This document shows positions 8,227-18,700 of a stretch of DNA of 64,000 nucleotides, in pieces; positions within the stretch are counted from its first letter, which is position 1, and each line of letters opens with the position of its first letter. Below the pieces are notes generated by a model. The model had not been told where the DNA came from, did no database searches, and worked only from the letters and a program-made list of their open reading frames with translations. The translations under genes were made by a program, and so were the position numbers. This DNA comes from Aquipuribacter sp. SD81 (GTDB lineage: Bacteria; Actinomycetota; Actinomycetes; Actinomycetales; JBBAYJ01), in NCBI RefSeq assembly GCF_037153975.1, contig NZ_JBBAYJ010000001.1, forward strand, positions 62,001-126,000, given 5' to 3'.

Positions 8227-9957
8227 GTGGGTCACGTCGACGTCGTGCAGGTGGGGTACGTGCTGCCGGACGGACGGCCGCTGCTGCGCGACGTGTCGTT
8301 CCGGGTGGGCGACGGCCGCACGACCGCGCTCGTCGGCCCCAACGGCGTCGGCAAGACGACGCTGCTGCGCACGGTGACGGGCGACCTGGACCCCCACGAG
8401 GGCGCCGTCGCGCGCTCGGGCCGGGTCGGGGTCATGCACCAGCACGTCGGACGGGTGGGCCGTGGCGGCTCCGACGACCTCACCCCCGACGCCGACGGCG
8501 TCGTGACGCTCGCCCTCCTCCTGCGCTCGGTGGCGGCGCCCGCCCTGCGCGCGGCCGCGGACGCCGTGGACGCGTGCGAGCTCGCGCTCATGGACGACGA
8601 CAGCGAGGCCGCGCAGCTGCGCTACGCCCACGCGCTCGCCGACTACGGCGACACCGGCGGCTACGAGGCGGAGACGCTGTGGGACGTGTGCTGCGAGGCG
8701 GCCCTCGGGGTCGGCTACGAGGCGGCCCGCGGTCGCGACGTCACGACCCTGTCGGGCGGGGAGCAGAAGCGGCTCGTGCTGGAGGCGCTCCTGCGCGGGC
8801 CGGACGAGGTGCTCGTGCTCGACGAGCCCGACAACTTCCTCGACGTGCCCGCGAAGCGGTGGCTGGAGGACCGGCTGCGCGAGACCCCGAAGGCCGTCCT
8901 GCTCGTGAGCCACGACCGCGAGCTGCTCGCCCGCGCCGCGGACCGGGTGGTCACGCTCGAGCCCGGGGCCGCGGGGGCGACGGCGTGGGTGCACGGCGGC
9001 GGCTTCTCGACGTGGCACGCCGCGCGCGAGGAGCGGAACGCCCGCCTGGAGGAGCTGCGACGGCGCTGGGACGAGGACCGCGCCCGCCTCGTGCAGCTCG
9101 TGCACCGCCTCAAGGTCAAGGCGACGTACAACGACGGCATGGCGAGCCAGTACCAGGCCGCGCAGACCCGGCTGCGCCGCTTCGACGAGGCCGGCCCGCC
9201 GCTCGCGGTGCCGCAGCAGCAGCAGGTCACGATGCGCCTGCGCGGCGCCCGCACCGGCAAGCGCGCCGTCGTGTGCGAGGCGCTCCGGCTGCGCACGGAG
9301 GGCGGCCACGCGCTCGTCGACCCGTTCGACCTCGAGGTGTGGTTCGGGGACCGGGTCGCGGTGCTCGGCTCGAACGGCTCCGGCAAGTCCCACCTGCTCC
9401 GCCTGCTCGCCGCGGGCGGCAGCGACCCCGGCCCCGAGCACACCCCGGTCGGGGCCGTGCCGCGGCCGGTGCCGCACGACGGCACCGCGCGCCTCGGTGC
9501 GCGCGTGCGGCCCGGCTGGTTCGTCCAGACCGGCGAGGCGCCGCACCTGACGGGGCGCACGCTCCTGGAGGTCCTGCACCGGGGGGACGGCAGCCGCGAC
9601 GGGCTGCCGCGGGAGCCCGCGAGCCGGGTGCTCGACCGCTACGGCCTCGCCCGGGCGGCCGAGCAGCGCTACGAGCTGCTGTCCGGCGGGCAGCAGGCGC
9701 GCTTCCAGGTCCTGCTGCTGGAGCTGTCGGGCTGCACGCTGCTGCTGCTCGACGAGCCGACCGACAACCTCGACCTGCACTCCGCGGAGGCGCTGGAGGC
9801 CGCTCTGGAGCAGTTCGAGGGCACGGTCCTCGCCGTCACGCACGACCGGTGGTTCGCCCGCGGCTTCGACCGCTTCCTCGTCGTCGGCGCCGACGGACGG
9901 GTGCGGGAGGAGGCCGAGCCGGTGTGGGACGAGGCCCGGGTGGCGCGCGCCCGCTGA
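8227..9957 (+). CDS. ABC-F family ATPase
   Basis: ABC-F proteins have two ATPase domains and no membrane part; known members bind the ribosomal E site and act as translation factors or protect the ribosome from antibiotics. This 576-residue protein has Walker [10 protein letters not shown] and GSNGSGKSH, signatures LSGGEQKR and LSGGQQAR, and Walker [14 protein letters not shown] and [13 protein letters not shown], joined by a charged linker ([20 protein letters not shown] onward) of the kind that reaches the peptidyl-transferase centre. The GTG start is the first in frame and lies 68 bases from the divergent aldo/keto reductase. Whether it is a housekeeping factor or a resistance determinant cannot be decided from sequence. 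Confidence 0.93.
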   Translation: MGHVDVVQVGYVLPDGRPLLRDVSFRVGDGRTTALVGPNGVGKTTLLRTVTGDLDPHEGAVARSGRVGVMHQHVGRVGRGGSDDLTPDADGVVTLALLLRSVAAPALRAAADAVDACELALMDDDSEAAQLRYAHALADYGDTGGYEAETLWDVCCEAALGVGYEAARGRDVTTLSGGEQKRLVLEALLRGPDEVLVLDEPDNFLDVPAKRWLEDRLRETPKAVLLVSHDRELLARAADRVVTLEPGAAGATAWVHGGGFSTWHAAREERNARLEELRRRWDEDRARLVQLVHRLKVKATYNDGMASQYQAAQTRLRRFDEAGPPLAVPQQQQVTMRLRGARTGKRAVVCEALRLRTEGGHALVDPFDLEVWFGDRVAVLGSNGSGKSHLLRLLAAGGSDPGPEHTPVGAVPRPVPHDGTARLGARVRPGWFVQTGEAPHLTGRTLLEVLHRGDGSRDGLPREPASRVLDRYGLARAAEQRYELLSGGQQARFQVLLLELSGCTLLLLDEPTDNLDLHSAEALEAALEQFEGTVLAVTHDRWFARGFDRFLVVGADGRVREEAEPVWDEARVARAR

Positions 9958-9963
9958 GGCGTT

Positions 9964-9993
9964 TTGACCCCGGACGGCGCCGACCCGTATCTT
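9964..9993 (+). promoter_or_regulatory. Promoter of the rplM-rpsI operon
   Basis: TTGACC at 9964-9969 and TATCTT at 9988-9993 are 18 bases apart, close to the housekeeping sigma consensus. It gives an untranslated leader of roughly 105 bases before rplM, long enough to hold a regulatory structure. Confidence 0.7.
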
Positions 9994-10105
9994 TGGGCGC
10001 TGTTGCGTGCACGTCCGTGTGCGCGCCCGCGCCCCACCGGACCCGGCGAGAAGCCGTGGCACGAGGCGGCGCTTCGAGTCCAGACCGGCATGACGAGGTA
10101 GAGCT

Positions 10106-10552
10106 GTGCGCACGTTTTCCCCACGCCCCGGCGACGTCGAGCGTCACTGGCACGTCATCGACGCGTCCGACGTCGTGCTCGGCCGCCTCGCGAGCCGCAC
10201 CGCGCAGCTGCTGCGCGGCAAGCACAAGGCCGTCTTTGCGCCGCACGTCGACACCGGCGACTTCGTCGTCATCGTCAACGCCGAGAAGGTCGCGCTGACC
10301 GGCTCCAAGCGCGACCAGAAGATCGCCTACCGCCACTCCGGCTACCCGGGCGGCCTCAAGGCCGTCGGCTACACCGAGCTGCTCGCGACCAAGCCGACCC
10401 GCGCGGTCGAGAAGGCCGTCGCCGGCATGCTCCCGAAGAACGCCCTCGGTCGGCAGATGCTGAGCAAGCTCAAGGTCTACGCGGGCCCCGAGCACCCCCA
10501 CGCGGCGCAGAAGCCGCAGCCGTTCAGCGTCGACGACCAGATCGCCCAGTGA
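10106..10552 (+). CDS. rplM: 50S ribosomal protein L13
   Basis: L13 is an early-assembly protein of the large subunit. The 148-residue protein has the family opening [20 protein letters not shown], the [17 protein letters not shown] motif, and [17 protein letters not shown] and the [16 protein letters not shown] tail. GTG 10106 is preceded by GAGGTAGAG. It is the first gene of the usual rplM-rpsI pair, followed by rpsI after 67 bases. Confidence 0.98.
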   Translation: MRTFSPRPGDVERHWHVIDASDVVLGRLASRTAQLLRGKHKAVFAPHVDTGDFVVIVNAEKVALTGSKRDQKIAYRHSGYPGGLKAVGYTELLATKPTRAVEKAVAGMLPKNALGRQMLSKLKVYAGPEHPHAAQKPQPFSVDDQIAQ

Positions 10553-10619
10553 CGCGGCCCGCCGCGACCGCCCCCTGACCGCAGCCCGACTGCAGAGCAC
10601 CTGAGGAAGTAGGAGACAC

Positions 10620-11129
10620 GTGGCCGACGTCACCACCGACGCCCCCGGTACCCCCGGCACCGACGAGCAGGCCGAGGAGTTCAGCGGCAGCTACACGACC
10701 GAGTCGGTCGTGGAGACCCGAAGCGGCGGGCAGAGCATCACCGCGCCCGGGGCGGCCGTCGGCCGCCGCAAGCGCGCCATCGCCCGCGTGCGCCTCGTGC
10801 CCGGGTCCGGGCAGTGGCAGATCAACGGCCGCGCGCTCGACGACTACTTCCCCAACAAGGTCCACCAGCAGGAGGTCAACGACCCCTTCTCGGTGACCGA
10901 GACCGAGGGTCGCTTCGACGTCGTCGCCCGCATCGTCGGCGGCGGCCCCTCCGGCCAGGCCGGTGCGCTGCGCCTCGGCATCGCCCGGGCCCTCAACGGC
11001 ATCGACGTCGAGGCCAACCGCCCGACGCTGAAGAAGGCCGGCTTCCTCACGCGCGACCCGCGCGCGATCGAGCGCAAGAAGGCCGGCCTCAAGAAGGCCC
11101 GCAAGGCCCCGCAGTACAGCAAGCGCTGA
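10620..11129 (+). CDS. rpsI: 30S ribosomal protein S9
   Basis: S9 lies in the 30S head, and its C-terminal tail reaches the P-site tRNA. The 169-residue protein ends with the invariant basic tail [12 protein letters not shown] and contains [18 protein letters not shown] and [15 protein letters not shown]. The first 45 or so residues (acidic, Thr/Gly/Pro-rich) are an N-terminal extension that is common in actinobacterial S9. GTG 10620 is supported by AGGAAGTAGGAGA. glmM follows after 29 bases, the order seen in many actinomycetes. Confidence 0.97.
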   Translation: MADVTTDAPGTPGTDEQAEEFSGSYTTESVVETRSGGQSITAPGAAVGRRKRAIARVRLVPGSGQWQINGRALDDYFPNKVHQQEVNDPFSVTETEGRFDVVARIVGGGPSGQAGALRLGIARALNGIDVEANRPTLKKAGFLTRDPRAIERKKAGLKKARKAPQYSKR

Positions 11130-11158
11130 CGCGCGCCGCGCCGACCAGCCGAACCGGC

Positions 11159-12523
11159 ATGGGCAGGATCTTCGGGACCGACGGCGTGCGCGGTCGCGCC
11201 AACGTCGACGTCACGGCCGAGCTCGCGCTCGACCTGTCGGTCGCGGCGGCGCACGTGCTCGTCGAGGGGCGCCCCGCCACGGTGGGGCGCCCGCGGGCGC
11301 TCGTCGCCCGCGACCCGCGCGCCTCGGGGGAGTTCCTGTCCGCCGCGGTGTGCGCGGGGCTCGCGAGCGCGGGCGTCGACGTGCTGGACGCGGGCGTGCT
11401 GCCGACGCCGGGTCTCGCGCACCTCGTGGCGACCCGCGACGACGTCGACCTCGGCGTCATGATCTCCGCGTCGCACAACCCGATGCCGGACAACGGCATC
11501 AAGTTCTTCGACCGCTTCGGTCACAAGCTCGCCGACGACGTCGAGGACGCCATCAGCGAGCTGGCCGGCCAGCCGTGGCAGCGGCCCACCGGTGCCGCCG
11601 TCGGCCGCGTGCGCCCCGACCACGGCGCCTCGCAGCTGTACGCCGCGCACTGCGTCAACACCCTCGACGACACCGCGCCGCTCGCGGGCCTGCGGGTCGT
11701 CGTCGACTGCGCGCACGGGGCCGCCTCGGTGGTCGGTCCCATGGCCCTGCGCTCCGCGGGCGCGCAGGTGAGCGTCATCGGCGCCGAGCCGGACGGGCTC
11801 AACATCAACGACGGCTACGGCTCCACGCACCTGGGGCGGCTGCAGGAGGCCGTCCTCGCGCAGGGCGCCGACGCGGGCATCGCCTTCGACGGCGACGCCG
11901 ACCGCTGCCTCGCCGTGGACGCCGCCGGTCGCGTGGTCGACGGCGACCAGGTCCTCGCCGTGCTCGCCCTCGCGCTGCGCGAGCAGGGCCGCCTGACGGG
12001 CGACACGGTCGTCGCGACCGTCATGAGCAACCTCGGTCTCCGCCTCGCGCTGGCCGAGCACGGCATCCGGCTCGTCACGACCGGCGTCGGCGACCGCTAC
12101 GTGCTGGAGGAGATGCGCCGCCACGGCTACGTGCTCGGCGGCGAGCAGTCCGGTCACGTCGTCCTCGCGCACCACAACACGACCGGTGACGGTCTCCTCA
12201 CCGCGCTGCACGTGCTGCAGCGGATGGCCGTCACGGGCTCCTCGCTCGCCGAGCTCGCCTCGGTCGTCACCCGCCTGCCCCAGGTGCTGCTCAACGTGCC
12301 CGACGTCGACAAGACGCGCGTGGCCGAGGACGAGGCCGTCACCGCGTGCGTGGCCGAGGTGGAGGCCGAGCTCGGCGAGCGCGGCCGCGTGCTCCTGCGC
12401 GCCTCCGGCACCGAGCCGCTCGTGCGCGTCATGGTCGAGGCACCCGACACCGAGACCGCCGAGCGCCACGCGGGCCGCATCGCGGCCGTCGTGCGCGAAC
12501 GACTCTCCCTCGCGCCGGCCTGA
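11159..12523 (+). CDS. glmM: Phosphoglucosamine mutase
   Basis: GlmM interconverts glucosamine-6-phosphate and glucosamine-1-phosphate on the way to UDP-GlcNAc for peptidoglycan. The 454-residue protein starts [18 protein letters not shown], carries the active-site phosphoserine motif [13 protein letters not shown] (Ser105), the metal-binding loop FDGDADR and the phosphate-binding [17 protein letters not shown]. The start was set at ATG 11159, where the family's first conserved residues begin; further upstream the frame runs through rpsI. With glmS at 14.8 kb, two of the steps to UDP-GlcNAc are in the window. Confidence 0.97.
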   Translation: MGRIFGTDGVRGRANVDVTAELALDLSVAAAHVLVEGRPATVGRPRALVARDPRASGEFLSAAVCAGLASAGVDVLDAGVLPTPGLAHLVATRDDVDLGVMISASHNPMPDNGIKFFDRFGHKLADDVEDAISELAGQPWQRPTGAAVGRVRPDHGASQLYAAHCVNTLDDTAPLAGLRVVVDCAHGAASVVGPMALRSAGAQVSVIGAEPDGLNINDGYGSTHLGRLQEAVLAQGADAGIAFDGDADRCLAVDAAGRVVDGDQVLAVLALALREQGRLTGDTVVATVMSNLGLRLALAEHGIRLVTTGVGDRYVLEEMRRHGYVLGGEQSGHVVLAHHNTTGDGLLTALHVLQRMAVTGSSLAELASVVTRLPQVLLNVPDVDKTRVAEDEAVTACVAEVEAELGERGRVLLRASGTEPLVRVMVEAPDTETAERHAGRIAAVVRERLSLAPA

Positions 12524-12524
12524 G

Positions 12525-12541
12525 CCCGGGGTCCGCCCGGG
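12525..12541 (+). terminator. Short hairpin after glmM
   Basis: CCCGGG at 12525-12530 and 12536-12541 can pair as a 6-bp stem around a 5-base loop directly after the stop codon. Weak evidence; no T-run follows. Confidence 0.3.
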
Positions 12542-12594
12542 ACACCGCCGTCGGGCCCTAAACCCGTTGCCGCGCCGCGGTGAGCAGGAGCACC

Positions 12595-13701
12595 GTGGTC
12601 CGCGTGAGCACGCCCGTCTCCGCCGCCGTGCGCCTCGTCGAGGTCGACCCGGGCTCGCAGCACTTCGCCGACCTGGTGCGCCTGCTGGAGGACGCCGACC
12701 GCGAGACGGTCGGCGACGCCTTCGAGCCGCAGCCCGTGGAGTACCACGTCGCGTCGTGGCGCACGGCCAACGGCCGGCACCACGCGTCGCTCGCGCTCGT
12801 CGAGGGACCTGGGGGCGAGGAGGCGGCCGGGGTCGCCAAGGCGTTCACGCCGGACCTCGACAACACCCACCTCGTCGAGGTCGAGCTCGCCGTGGCGCCC
12901 GCCCACCGCGGGCGCGGCCTCGGCCGCCGGCTGCTGGAGGCCGTCCGGGGGCTCGCGCGCGAGGAGGGGCGCGACACGGTGGTCGGCGGCACGGGCTACC
13001 GGCCCGACCCGGCCGAGGCGTGGCAGCGCCACGAGCGGGCCGTCGCGGACCCGCGGGTAAGCACCGGCGAGGCGCCGGAGCACCTGGGCACCTCCTTCGC
13101 GCGGGCGAGCGGGGCGCGGCTCGTGCAGACCGAGGTGCGCAGCCAGGTGCGGCTGCCGGTCGAGGAGGCGGTGCTCGCCGGCGTGGAGGCGGAGGTCGGG
13201 GACCGTGCCGACGCGTACACCACCCGGGCGTGGACGGGGCTCGCGCCGGCGGACCTGCTGGACGACCGCGCCGCGCTAGCCGCGCGGATGAGCACCGACC
13301 CGCCGCTCGGCGAGGTCGACTGGCGGCCGGAGACGTGGGACGCCGACCGCATCCGCCGCACGTACGCCGACTGGGACCGGCGCGGCATCGACGTCGTCGC
13401 GGCCGGGGCCGTCGAGACCGCGACGGGCCGGATGGTGGCGTTCAGCGAGATGGGCCGTGACCGCCGGGCGCCCGGCATCGCCTACCAGTTCGACACCATC
13501 GTCGACCCCGCCCACCGGGGCCGCCGGCTCGGCATCGTGGTGAAGGCCGCCAACCTGCGGGCCGTCGAGGCGGCGTGGCCGGAGGTGACGCGCGTGCAGA
13601 CGTGGAACGCGCTGGAGAACGGGCCGATGCTGCGCGTGAACCGCGCGATGGGCTTCGTGCCGGTCGGGCTGTACAGCATCTGGCAGCTGCGGCTCACGTA
13701 G
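12595..13701 (+). CDS. Tandem GNAT-fold N-acetyltransferase
   Basis: Two GNAT domains in one chain of 368 residues, each with an acetyl-CoA motif: VELAVAPAHRGRGLGRRLLE in the first half and DTIVDPAHRGRRLGIVVKAA in the second. The C-terminal part (WNALENGPMLRVNRAMGFV) is a typical GNAT ending. The protein resembles two-domain acetyltransferases of the Mycobacterium Eis/MshD kind in layout, but no substrate can be named. The start is uncertain: GTG 12595 lies four bases after AGGAG; GTG 12580 would add five residues and GTG 12604 would remove three. It is convergent with coaA, nine bases apart. Confidence 0.85.
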   Translation: MVRVSTPVSAAVRLVEVDPGSQHFADLVRLLEDADRETVGDAFEPQPVEYHVASWRTANGRHHASLALVEGPGGEEAAGVAKAFTPDLDNTHLVEVELAVAPAHRGRGLGRRLLEAVRGLAREEGRDTVVGGTGYRPDPAEAWQRHERAVADPRVSTGEAPEHLGTSFARASGARLVQTEVRSQVRLPVEEAVLAGVEAEVGDRADAYTTRAWTGLAPADLLDDRAALAARMSTDPPLGEVDWRPETWDADRIRRTYADWDRRGIDVVAAGAVETATGRMVAFSEMGRDRRAPGIAYQFDTIVDPAHRGRRLGIVVKAANLRAVEAAWPEVTRVQTWNALENGPMLRVNRAMGFVPVGLYSIWQLRLT

Positions 13702-13710
13702 CGCCGGGGC

Positions 13711-14778
13711 TCACACCTTGCGCAGGCGCACCCGGCGCACGGAGTGGTCGGGCGCCTTGGTGAGCACGAGGGACGCCCGACCACGTGTCGGCAGGATGTT
13801 CTCCCGCAGGTTGCGCTCGTTGATGTCGTGCCAGATGCGCTCCGCGGTGCTGACGGCGTCGGCGTCGGACAGGTCCGCGTAGCGGCGGAAGTACGACTCC
13901 GGCCGCGCGAACGCCGTCTCGCGCAGCCGCAGGAAGCGGTCGACGTACCACGCGCGGACGTCGTCGACCCGGGCGTCGACGTAGATCGAGAAGTCGAAGA
14001 AGTCGCTGACCGCGACCCCCTGCCGGCCGTCGCCGCGGACGCGGGCGGGCTGCAGCACGTTGAGCCCCTCCACCACGAGGATGTCGGGCCGCCGGACGGT
14101 GACGGAGGCGCCGGGCACGATGTCGTAGGTGAGGTGGGAGTACACCGGTGCGCTCACCAGCTGCTGCCCGCTCTTGACCGCCTGGACGAAGCGGAGCAGC
14201 GCGCGACGGTCGTAGGACTCCGGGAAGCCCTTGCGCCCCATGAGGCCGCGCCGCTCGAGGACCGCGTTGGGGAACAGGAAGCCGTCGGTGGTGACGAGCT
14301 CGACCCGCGGCGTGCCCGGCCAGCGCGACAGCATCTCCCGCAGCAGGCGCGCGGTCGTCGACTTGCCGACCGCGACCGACCCGGCCACCCCGATGACGTA
14401 CGGCGTCCGCGCCGGACGCCGCTCCCCGAGGAAGGTCGCGGTCGCCTCGCGCAGGCCGTCGTTGGCCTCGACGTACAGCGTCAGCAGGCGCGAGAGCGGC
14501 AGGTACACCTCCTCGACCTCGCCGAGGTCGACGCGGTCGCCGAGGCCCTGCAGGCGGGCGAGGTCGGCCTCCTCCAGCGTCATGGGGGTGCTCGCCCGCA
14601 GCCGGCTCCACGCCTGCCGGTCGAACTCGACGAACGGGGAGACGGCGCCGTCCGGGGCCGGCGCCCCAGGGGCCGGGGGCCTCGTCGCCGGTCCGTGCGA
14701 CGTCCCCGTCCCGGTCCCCGACGCGGCGGTCGCCGCCTGCGGAGCGGACGCGGACGAGGCTCCTAGACTCGCCGGCAT
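13711..14778 (-). CDS. coaA: Pantothenate kinase, type I
   Basis: CoaA phosphorylates pantothenate, the first and usually rate-setting step of coenzyme A synthesis. The protein has the P-loop [12 protein letters not shown] (residues 130-141), [43 protein letters not shown] and VEGLNVLQ, all as in Mycobacterium CoaA. At 355 residues it is about 40 longer than usual because of an Ala/Gly/Pro/Thr-rich leader; there is no other ATG, GTG or TTG in frame before the conserved domain, so the leader is probably real. The ATG overlaps the ATG of glmS on the other strand, and its -10 element lies inside glmS. Confidence 0.95.
   Translation of the reverse strand: MPASLGASSASAPQAATAASGTGTGTSHGPATRPPAPGAPAPDGAVSPFVEFDRQAWSRLRASTPMTLEEADLARLQGLGDRVDLGEVEEVYLPLSRLLTLYVEANDGLREATATFLGERRPARTPYVIGVAGSVAVGKSTTARLLREMLSRWPGTPRVELVTTDGFLFPNAVLERRGLMGRKGFPESYDRRALLRFVQAVKSGQQLVSAPVYSHLTYDIVPGASVTVRRPDILVVEGLNVLQPARVRGDGRQGVAVSDFFDFSIYVDARVDDVRAWYVDRFLRLRETAFARPESYFRRYADLSDADAVSTAERIWHDINERNLRENILPTRGRASLVLTKAPDHSVRRVRLRKV
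14764..14769 (+). promoter_or_regulatory. -10 element of glmS inside coaA (leaderless)
   Basis: TAGACT ends seven bases before the glmS ATG at 14777. The element lies within the coaA codons 4-6 region on the opposite strand. No ribosome binding site precedes glmS, consistent with a transcript that starts at the ATG. Confidence 0.65.
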
Positions 14779-16654
14779 GTGCGGAATCGTAGGAGTGACG
14801 GGTGGGCCGGGCGCGCCGAGTGCCCTCGACGTCGTGCTCGGCGGCCTGCGCCGCCTGGAGTACCGCGGCTACGACTCCGCCGGCGTGGCGCTCGTCGCCG
14901 ACGACTCCCTGCACGTCGTCAAGCGCTCCGGCAAGCTCGCGCGCCTCGTCGACGCGGTCACGGCGGCCGAGTCGACCGCGGAGGTCCCCGCGTACTCCTC
15001 CCGCACCGGGATCGGCCACACGCGCTGGGCGACGCACGGGGCCCCGACCGACGCCAACGCCCACCCGCACGTGTCGGGGGACGAGCAGGTGGCGCTCATC
15101 CACAACGGGATCATCGAGAACTTCGCGCCGCTGCGCGCCGAGCTCACCGCGGCGGGCGTCACGCTGCACAGCGAGACCGACTCCGAGGTCGTCGCGCACC
15201 TGCTGGCCCGCCGCCTCGCCGAGGGCGGTACCGACCTCGCCGGGGCGATGCGCGAGGTCGTGCAGCGCCTGCAGGGCGCCTTCACGCTGCTCGCGGTGTG
15301 GCGCGGCCAGCCCGACGTCGTCGTCGGCGCCCGGCGCTCCTCGCCGCTCGTCGTGGGCGTGGGCGACAACGCGACGTACCTCGGCAGCGACGTCGCGGCC
15401 TTCATCGACCACACGAAGGAGGCCGTCGAGCTCGGCGAGGACCAGGTCGTCGAGGTTCGTCCCGACGGCTTCACCATCACCGACTTCGCCGGGGCGCCGG
15501 TCGCCGGCCGCCCGTACACCGTCACGTGGGACGCCGCCGCCGCGGAGAAGGGCGGCTACGACACGTTCATGGCGAAGGAGATCGACGAGCAGCCGAAGGC
15601 GGTCGCCGACACCCTCCTCGCCCGCTCCGACGAGCAGGGCCGGCTCGTGCTCGACGAGATGCACGTCGACGAGGCCGCCCTCGCGGGCGTCGAGAAGGTC
15701 GTCATCGTCTCGTGCGGCACGAGCAGCTACGCCGGGATGGTCGCGAAGTACGCGATCGAGCGGTGGGCCCGGCTCCCGGTCGAGGTCGAGTACTCCCACG
15801 AGTTCCGCTACCGCGACCCCGTCATCGGCCCGCGCACGCTCGTGGTCTCCATCAGCCAGTCCGGCGAGACGATGGACACCCTCATGGCCGTCCGCCACGC
15901 CAAGGCGCTCGGCGCGACGACCGTCGCGGTGTGCAACACGCACGGCTCGACCATCCCGCGGGAGTCCGACGGCGTCCTCTACACCCACGCGGGCCCGGAG
16001 GTGGCCGTCGCGAGCACGAAGGCGTTCGTCGCGCAGATCACCGCGACGTACCTGCTCGGGCTCTACCTCGCGCAGCTGCGGGGCACCCTGGACGCCGCGA
16101 GCATCCGCGGGGTGCTCGACGAGCTGCACGCCGTGCCGGACAAGGTGCAGAAGGTGCTGGACGCCTCCGACCACGTCCGCACCATCGCCCGGTGGATGGC
16201 CGACACCCGCTCGGTGCTGTTCCTCGGGCGCCACGTCGGCTTCCCGGTCGCGCTGGAGGGCGCGCTCAAGCTCAAGGAGCTCGCGTACATCCACGCGGAG
16301 GGCTTCGCCGCCGGCGAGCTCAAGCACGGCCCGATCGCCCTCATCGAGCCCGGCCAGCCCGTGTTCGTCGTCGTGCCGAGCCCCGAGGGCGACGACTCCG
16401 TCCACGCCAAGGTCATCTCCAACATCCAGGAGATCCGGGCCCGCGGCGCGCGGACGATCGTCATCGCCGAGGAGGGCGACGACGACGTGGTGCCGTACGC
16501 GGAGGAGGTCGTCCGCGTGCCCCGGACCCCGCCGCTGCTCGCGCCGCTCGTCACGGTCGTGCCCCTGCAGGTCTTCGCGTGCGAGCTCGCGGGCGCCAAG
16601 GGCCTCGACGTGGACCAGCCGCGCAACCTCGCCAAGAGCGTGACCGTCGAGTGA
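14777..16654 (+). CDS. glmS: Glutamine--fructose-6-phosphate aminotransferase (isomerising)
   Basis: GlmS makes glucosamine-6-phosphate from fructose-6-phosphate and glutamine, the entry step to UDP-GlcNAc and the cell wall. The 625-residue protein begins MCGIVGV, so Cys2 is the N-terminal nucleophile of the glutaminase domain once Met1 is removed. It continues with [15 protein letters not shown] and [19 protein letters not shown]. Two SIS sugar-isomerase domains follow ([52 protein letters not shown]) and the C-terminal [13 protein letters not shown]. The ATG is fixed by the need for Cys2. It heads the operon running through acpS, nnr and alr to tsaD. No glmS ribozyme is possible here because there is no leader. 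Confidence 0.98.
   Translation: MCGIVGVTGGPGAPSALDVVLGGLRRLEYRGYDSAGVALVADDSLHVVKRSGKLARLVDAVTAAESTAEVPAYSSRTGIGHTRWATHGAPTDANAHPHVSGDEQVALIHNGIIENFAPLRAELTAAGVTLHSETDSEVVAHLLARRLAEGGTDLAGAMREVVQRLQGAFTLLAVWRGQPDVVVGARRSSPLVVGVGDNATYLGSDVAAFIDHTKEAVELGEDQVVEVRPDGFTITDFAGAPVAGRPYTVTWDAAAAEKGGYDTFMAKEIDEQPKAVADTLLARSDEQGRLVLDEMHVDEAALAGVEKVVIVSCGTSSYAGMVAKYAIERWARLPVEVEYSHEFRYRDPVIGPRTLVVSISQSGETMDTLMAVRHAKALGATTVAVCNTHGSTIPRESDGVLYTHAGPEVAVASTKAFVAQITATYLLGLYLAQLRGTLDAASIRGVLDELHAVPDKVQKVLDASDHVRTIARWMADTRSVLFLGRHVGFPVALEGALKLKELAYIHAEGFAAGELKHGPIALIEPGQPVFVVVPSPEGDDSVHAKVISNIQEIRARGARTIVIAEEGDDDVVPYAEEVVRVPRTPPLLAPLVTVVPLQVFACELAGAKGLDVDQPRNLAKSVTVE
14786..14791 (-). promoter_or_regulatory. 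-10 element of coaA inside glmS (leaderless)
   Basis: On the minus strand TACGAT ends seven bases before the coaA ATG (14778). It lies in glmS codons 4-5, so each of the two divergent genes carries the other's promoter. Confidence 0.65.
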
Positions 16655-16670
16655 GCGCCGGGGACGGCCG

Positions 16671-17042
16671 GTGATCGTCGGCGTCGGCACCGACGTCGTG
16701 GCGGTCGACCGCTTCCTCGCGCAGCTCGACCGGAGCCCGGCCCTGCGCGAGCGGCTGTTCACCGAGGCGGAGCGGGACCTGCCGCCGGCGTCGCTCGCGG
16801 CGCGCTTCGCCGCGAAGGAGGCCATCGCCAAGGCCCTCGGCGCGCCGGGTGGGCTGCGCTGGCACGACTGCACGGTGACGCGCGAGCCCGGCGCGGCCCC
16901 CCGCGTCCACGCGAGCGGGACCGTCGCCCGCCGGATGGCCGAGCTCGGGGTCGAGCGGCTGCACCTCAGCCTGTCCCACGACGCGGGCATCGCGGCGGCG
17001 ACGTGCGTCGCGGAGGGCGGGCACCCAGGCTCGGACGCATGA
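16671..17042 (+). CDS. acpS: Holo-[acyl-carrier-protein] synthase
   Basis: AcpS transfers 4'-phosphopantetheine from CoA to acyl carrier protein, which makes fatty acid synthesis possible. The 123-residue protein has the magnesium-binding [14 protein letters not shown], the [12 protein letters not shown] helix and the CoA-binding [12 protein letters not shown]. It starts at GTG 16671, 16 bases after glmS, and its stop overlaps the nnr ATG (ATGA). Its nearness to coaA links two CoA-related steps, though the genes are on opposite strands. Confidence 0.96.
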   Translation: MIVGVGTDVVAVDRFLAQLDRSPALRERLFTEAERDLPPASLAARFAAKEAIAKALGAPGGLRWHDCTVTREPGAAPRVHASGTVARRMAELGVERLHLSLSHDAGIAAATCVAEGGHPGSDA

Positions 17043-18700
17043 GCACCGACGGCTGGTGGAGCCCGGACGCCCCGGGGGAGCTGCTCGAGGCCTGGCGGGC
17101 GGCGGACGTCGCGGCCGCCGACGCCGCCCGGCTCGCGACCGGGGCGGACCTCATGGCGGCCGCCGCGCACGCCCTCGCCGGTCACTGCGCCGCGCTGCTG
17201 CGCGAGCGGACCGGACGGGTGAGCGGGCGCCGGGTCGTGCTGCTCGTCGGGCCGGGCAACAACGGCGGCGACGCGCTGCTGGCGGGGGCCGCGCTGCGCG
17301 CGCGGGGGGCCGGCGTCACCGCCCTGCTCCTCGCCGAGCGCGCCCACGCGCGCGGCACCGCGGCGCTGCGAGCGGCGGGCGGGCGCGTCGTGACGGTGCC
17401 CGCCGACCCCGGCACCGACGACGCCGCCGTCACGGCCGCGGCCGACCTCGTGCGCGACGCGGACCTCGTGGTCGACGGCGTCCTCGGCATCGGCGCCTCG
17501 GGCGCGGTGCGCGGGGCCGCGTGGGCCGTGCTCGAGCGGGTGCACCTCCGCCGCGGGGCCGTGGTCGCGTGCGACCTGCCGAGCGGGCTCGACCCCGACA
17601 CGGGCGCGCTCGCCGGGCCCGTGCTGCCCGCCGACCTCACCGTCACCTTCGGCGCCGCGAAGCCCGGCCTCCTGCTGCCCGCGGGCCGGCACGCGGTCGG
17701 GCGCCTCGTCGTCGTCGACCTCGGGCTCGGCGAGCACCTGCCGCCCCCGGCCGTCCGGCTCGTGCTCGACGGCGGCGACCCGACGCGACCCGGCCCGCAC
17801 GTCGCCGCGCGCTGGCCCGAGCCGTGGCGCGACGCCGACAAGTACTCGCGCGGCGTGCTCGGCGTCGTCGCCGGCGACGACCGCTACCCCGGGGCGGCCG
17901 TGCTCTGCTCCCGCGCCGCCGCCGCGGCCGGGGTCGGCATGGTGCGCTACGTGCCCGCGGACGGCGGGGCCGCGGCCACCGACCCCGTCGGGCCGCTCGT
18001 GCTGCAGGCGGTGCCGGAGGCGCTCGTGCAGCCGCTCGACGCCGTCGGGCGGGTGCAGGCGTGGGTGGTCGGGCCCGGCGTGTCCGCCGACGACGACCCC
18101 CGCGTCGCCCACGTGCTGACGGGCACCGACGAGCCCGCCGTCGTCGACGCGGGTGCGCTGGAGGCCGCCGCCCGGGCCTCGCTCGACGGCACGCTCCGCC
18201 GCCCGGACCGGCTCCTGCTCACCCCGCACCGCGGCGAGCTCGCCCGCGTCGCGCAGGTCCTCGACGTGGCCCAGGAGGACGCGGCCGGCCCGCTCGACCT
18301 CGTCGACGTCGCACGTGCCGTCGCCGACCGGCTCGGCGTCACGCTGCTGCTGAAGGGCGCCGACACCGTCGTGCTCGCGCCCGACGGGACCCCGACGGTC
18401 GTGCCGGGCGGCCCGCCGTGGCTCGCGACCGCAGGTGCGGGCGACGTGCTCGCCGGGCTCGCCGGGGCCCTGCTCGCGGCCGGCTCGGCCCCCGGGCGCG
18501 CGGCCACGCTCGCCGCGCACGTCCACGCCGTCGCCGCGCACCGGGCCTCGGCGGGCGGTCCGCTGCACGCCGCGCTCGTCGTCGAGCAGGTGCGACAGGT
18601 GGTGGCCGACGGCCTCGCCGGCGCGGCGGTACCGCTGCTGCGCGCCGGGGTGCCGGCGGGCGACGCGCCCGGGGACTGGGACCATGGTGGACGTGACTGA
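17039..18700 (+). CDS. nnr: Bifunctional NAD(P)H-hydrate repair enzyme (epimerase and dehydratase)
   Basis: Nnr repairs hydrated NADH and NADPH: the N-terminal YjeF_N half epimerises the R form and the C-terminal half dehydrates the S form using ADP or ATP. The 553-residue protein has [17 protein letters not shown] and [14 protein letters not shown] in the epimerase half. The dehydratase half has [30 protein letters not shown] and the catalytic [23 protein letters not shown] 17039 overlaps the acpS stop in ATGA; the alternative in-frame start 12 codons upstream lies inside acpS. It overlaps alr by 17 bases. Confidence 0.95.
   Translation: MSTDGWWSPDAPGELLEAWRAADVAAADAARLATGADLMAAAAHALAGHCAALLRERTGRVSGRRVVLLVGPGNNGGDALLAGAALRARGAGVTALLLAERAHARGTAALRAAGGRVVTVPADPGTDDAAVTAAADLVRDADLVVDGVLGIGASGAVRGAAWAVLERVHLRRGAVVACDLPSGLDPDTGALAGPVLPADLTVTFGAAKPGLLLPAGRHAVGRLVVVDLGLGEHLPPPAVRLVLDGGDPTRPGPHVAARWPEPWRDADKYSRGVLGVVAGDDRYPGAAVLCSRAAAAAGVGMVRYVPADGGAAATDPVGPLVLQAVPEALVQPLDAVGRVQAWVVGPGVSADDDPRVAHVLTGTDEPAVVDAGALEAAARASLDGTLRRPDRLLLTPHRGELARVAQVLDVAQEDAAGPLDLVDVARAVADRLGVTLLLKGADTVVLAPDGTPTVVPGGPPWLATAGAGDVLAGLAGALLAAGSAPGRAATLAAHVHAVAAHRASAGGPLHAALVVEQVRQVVADGLAGAAVPLLRAGVPAGDAPGDWDHGGRD

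Noticed and set aside
9994-10105. A recognised ribosomal-protein leader motif before rplM
   Set aside because: The leader is long enough, but I could not match it to a known L13 leader structure, so none is claimed.
14700-14776. glmS ribozyme upstream of glmS
   Set aside because: The upstream region is coaA coding sequence and the promoter lies seven bases before the ATG, so no leader RNA is available.
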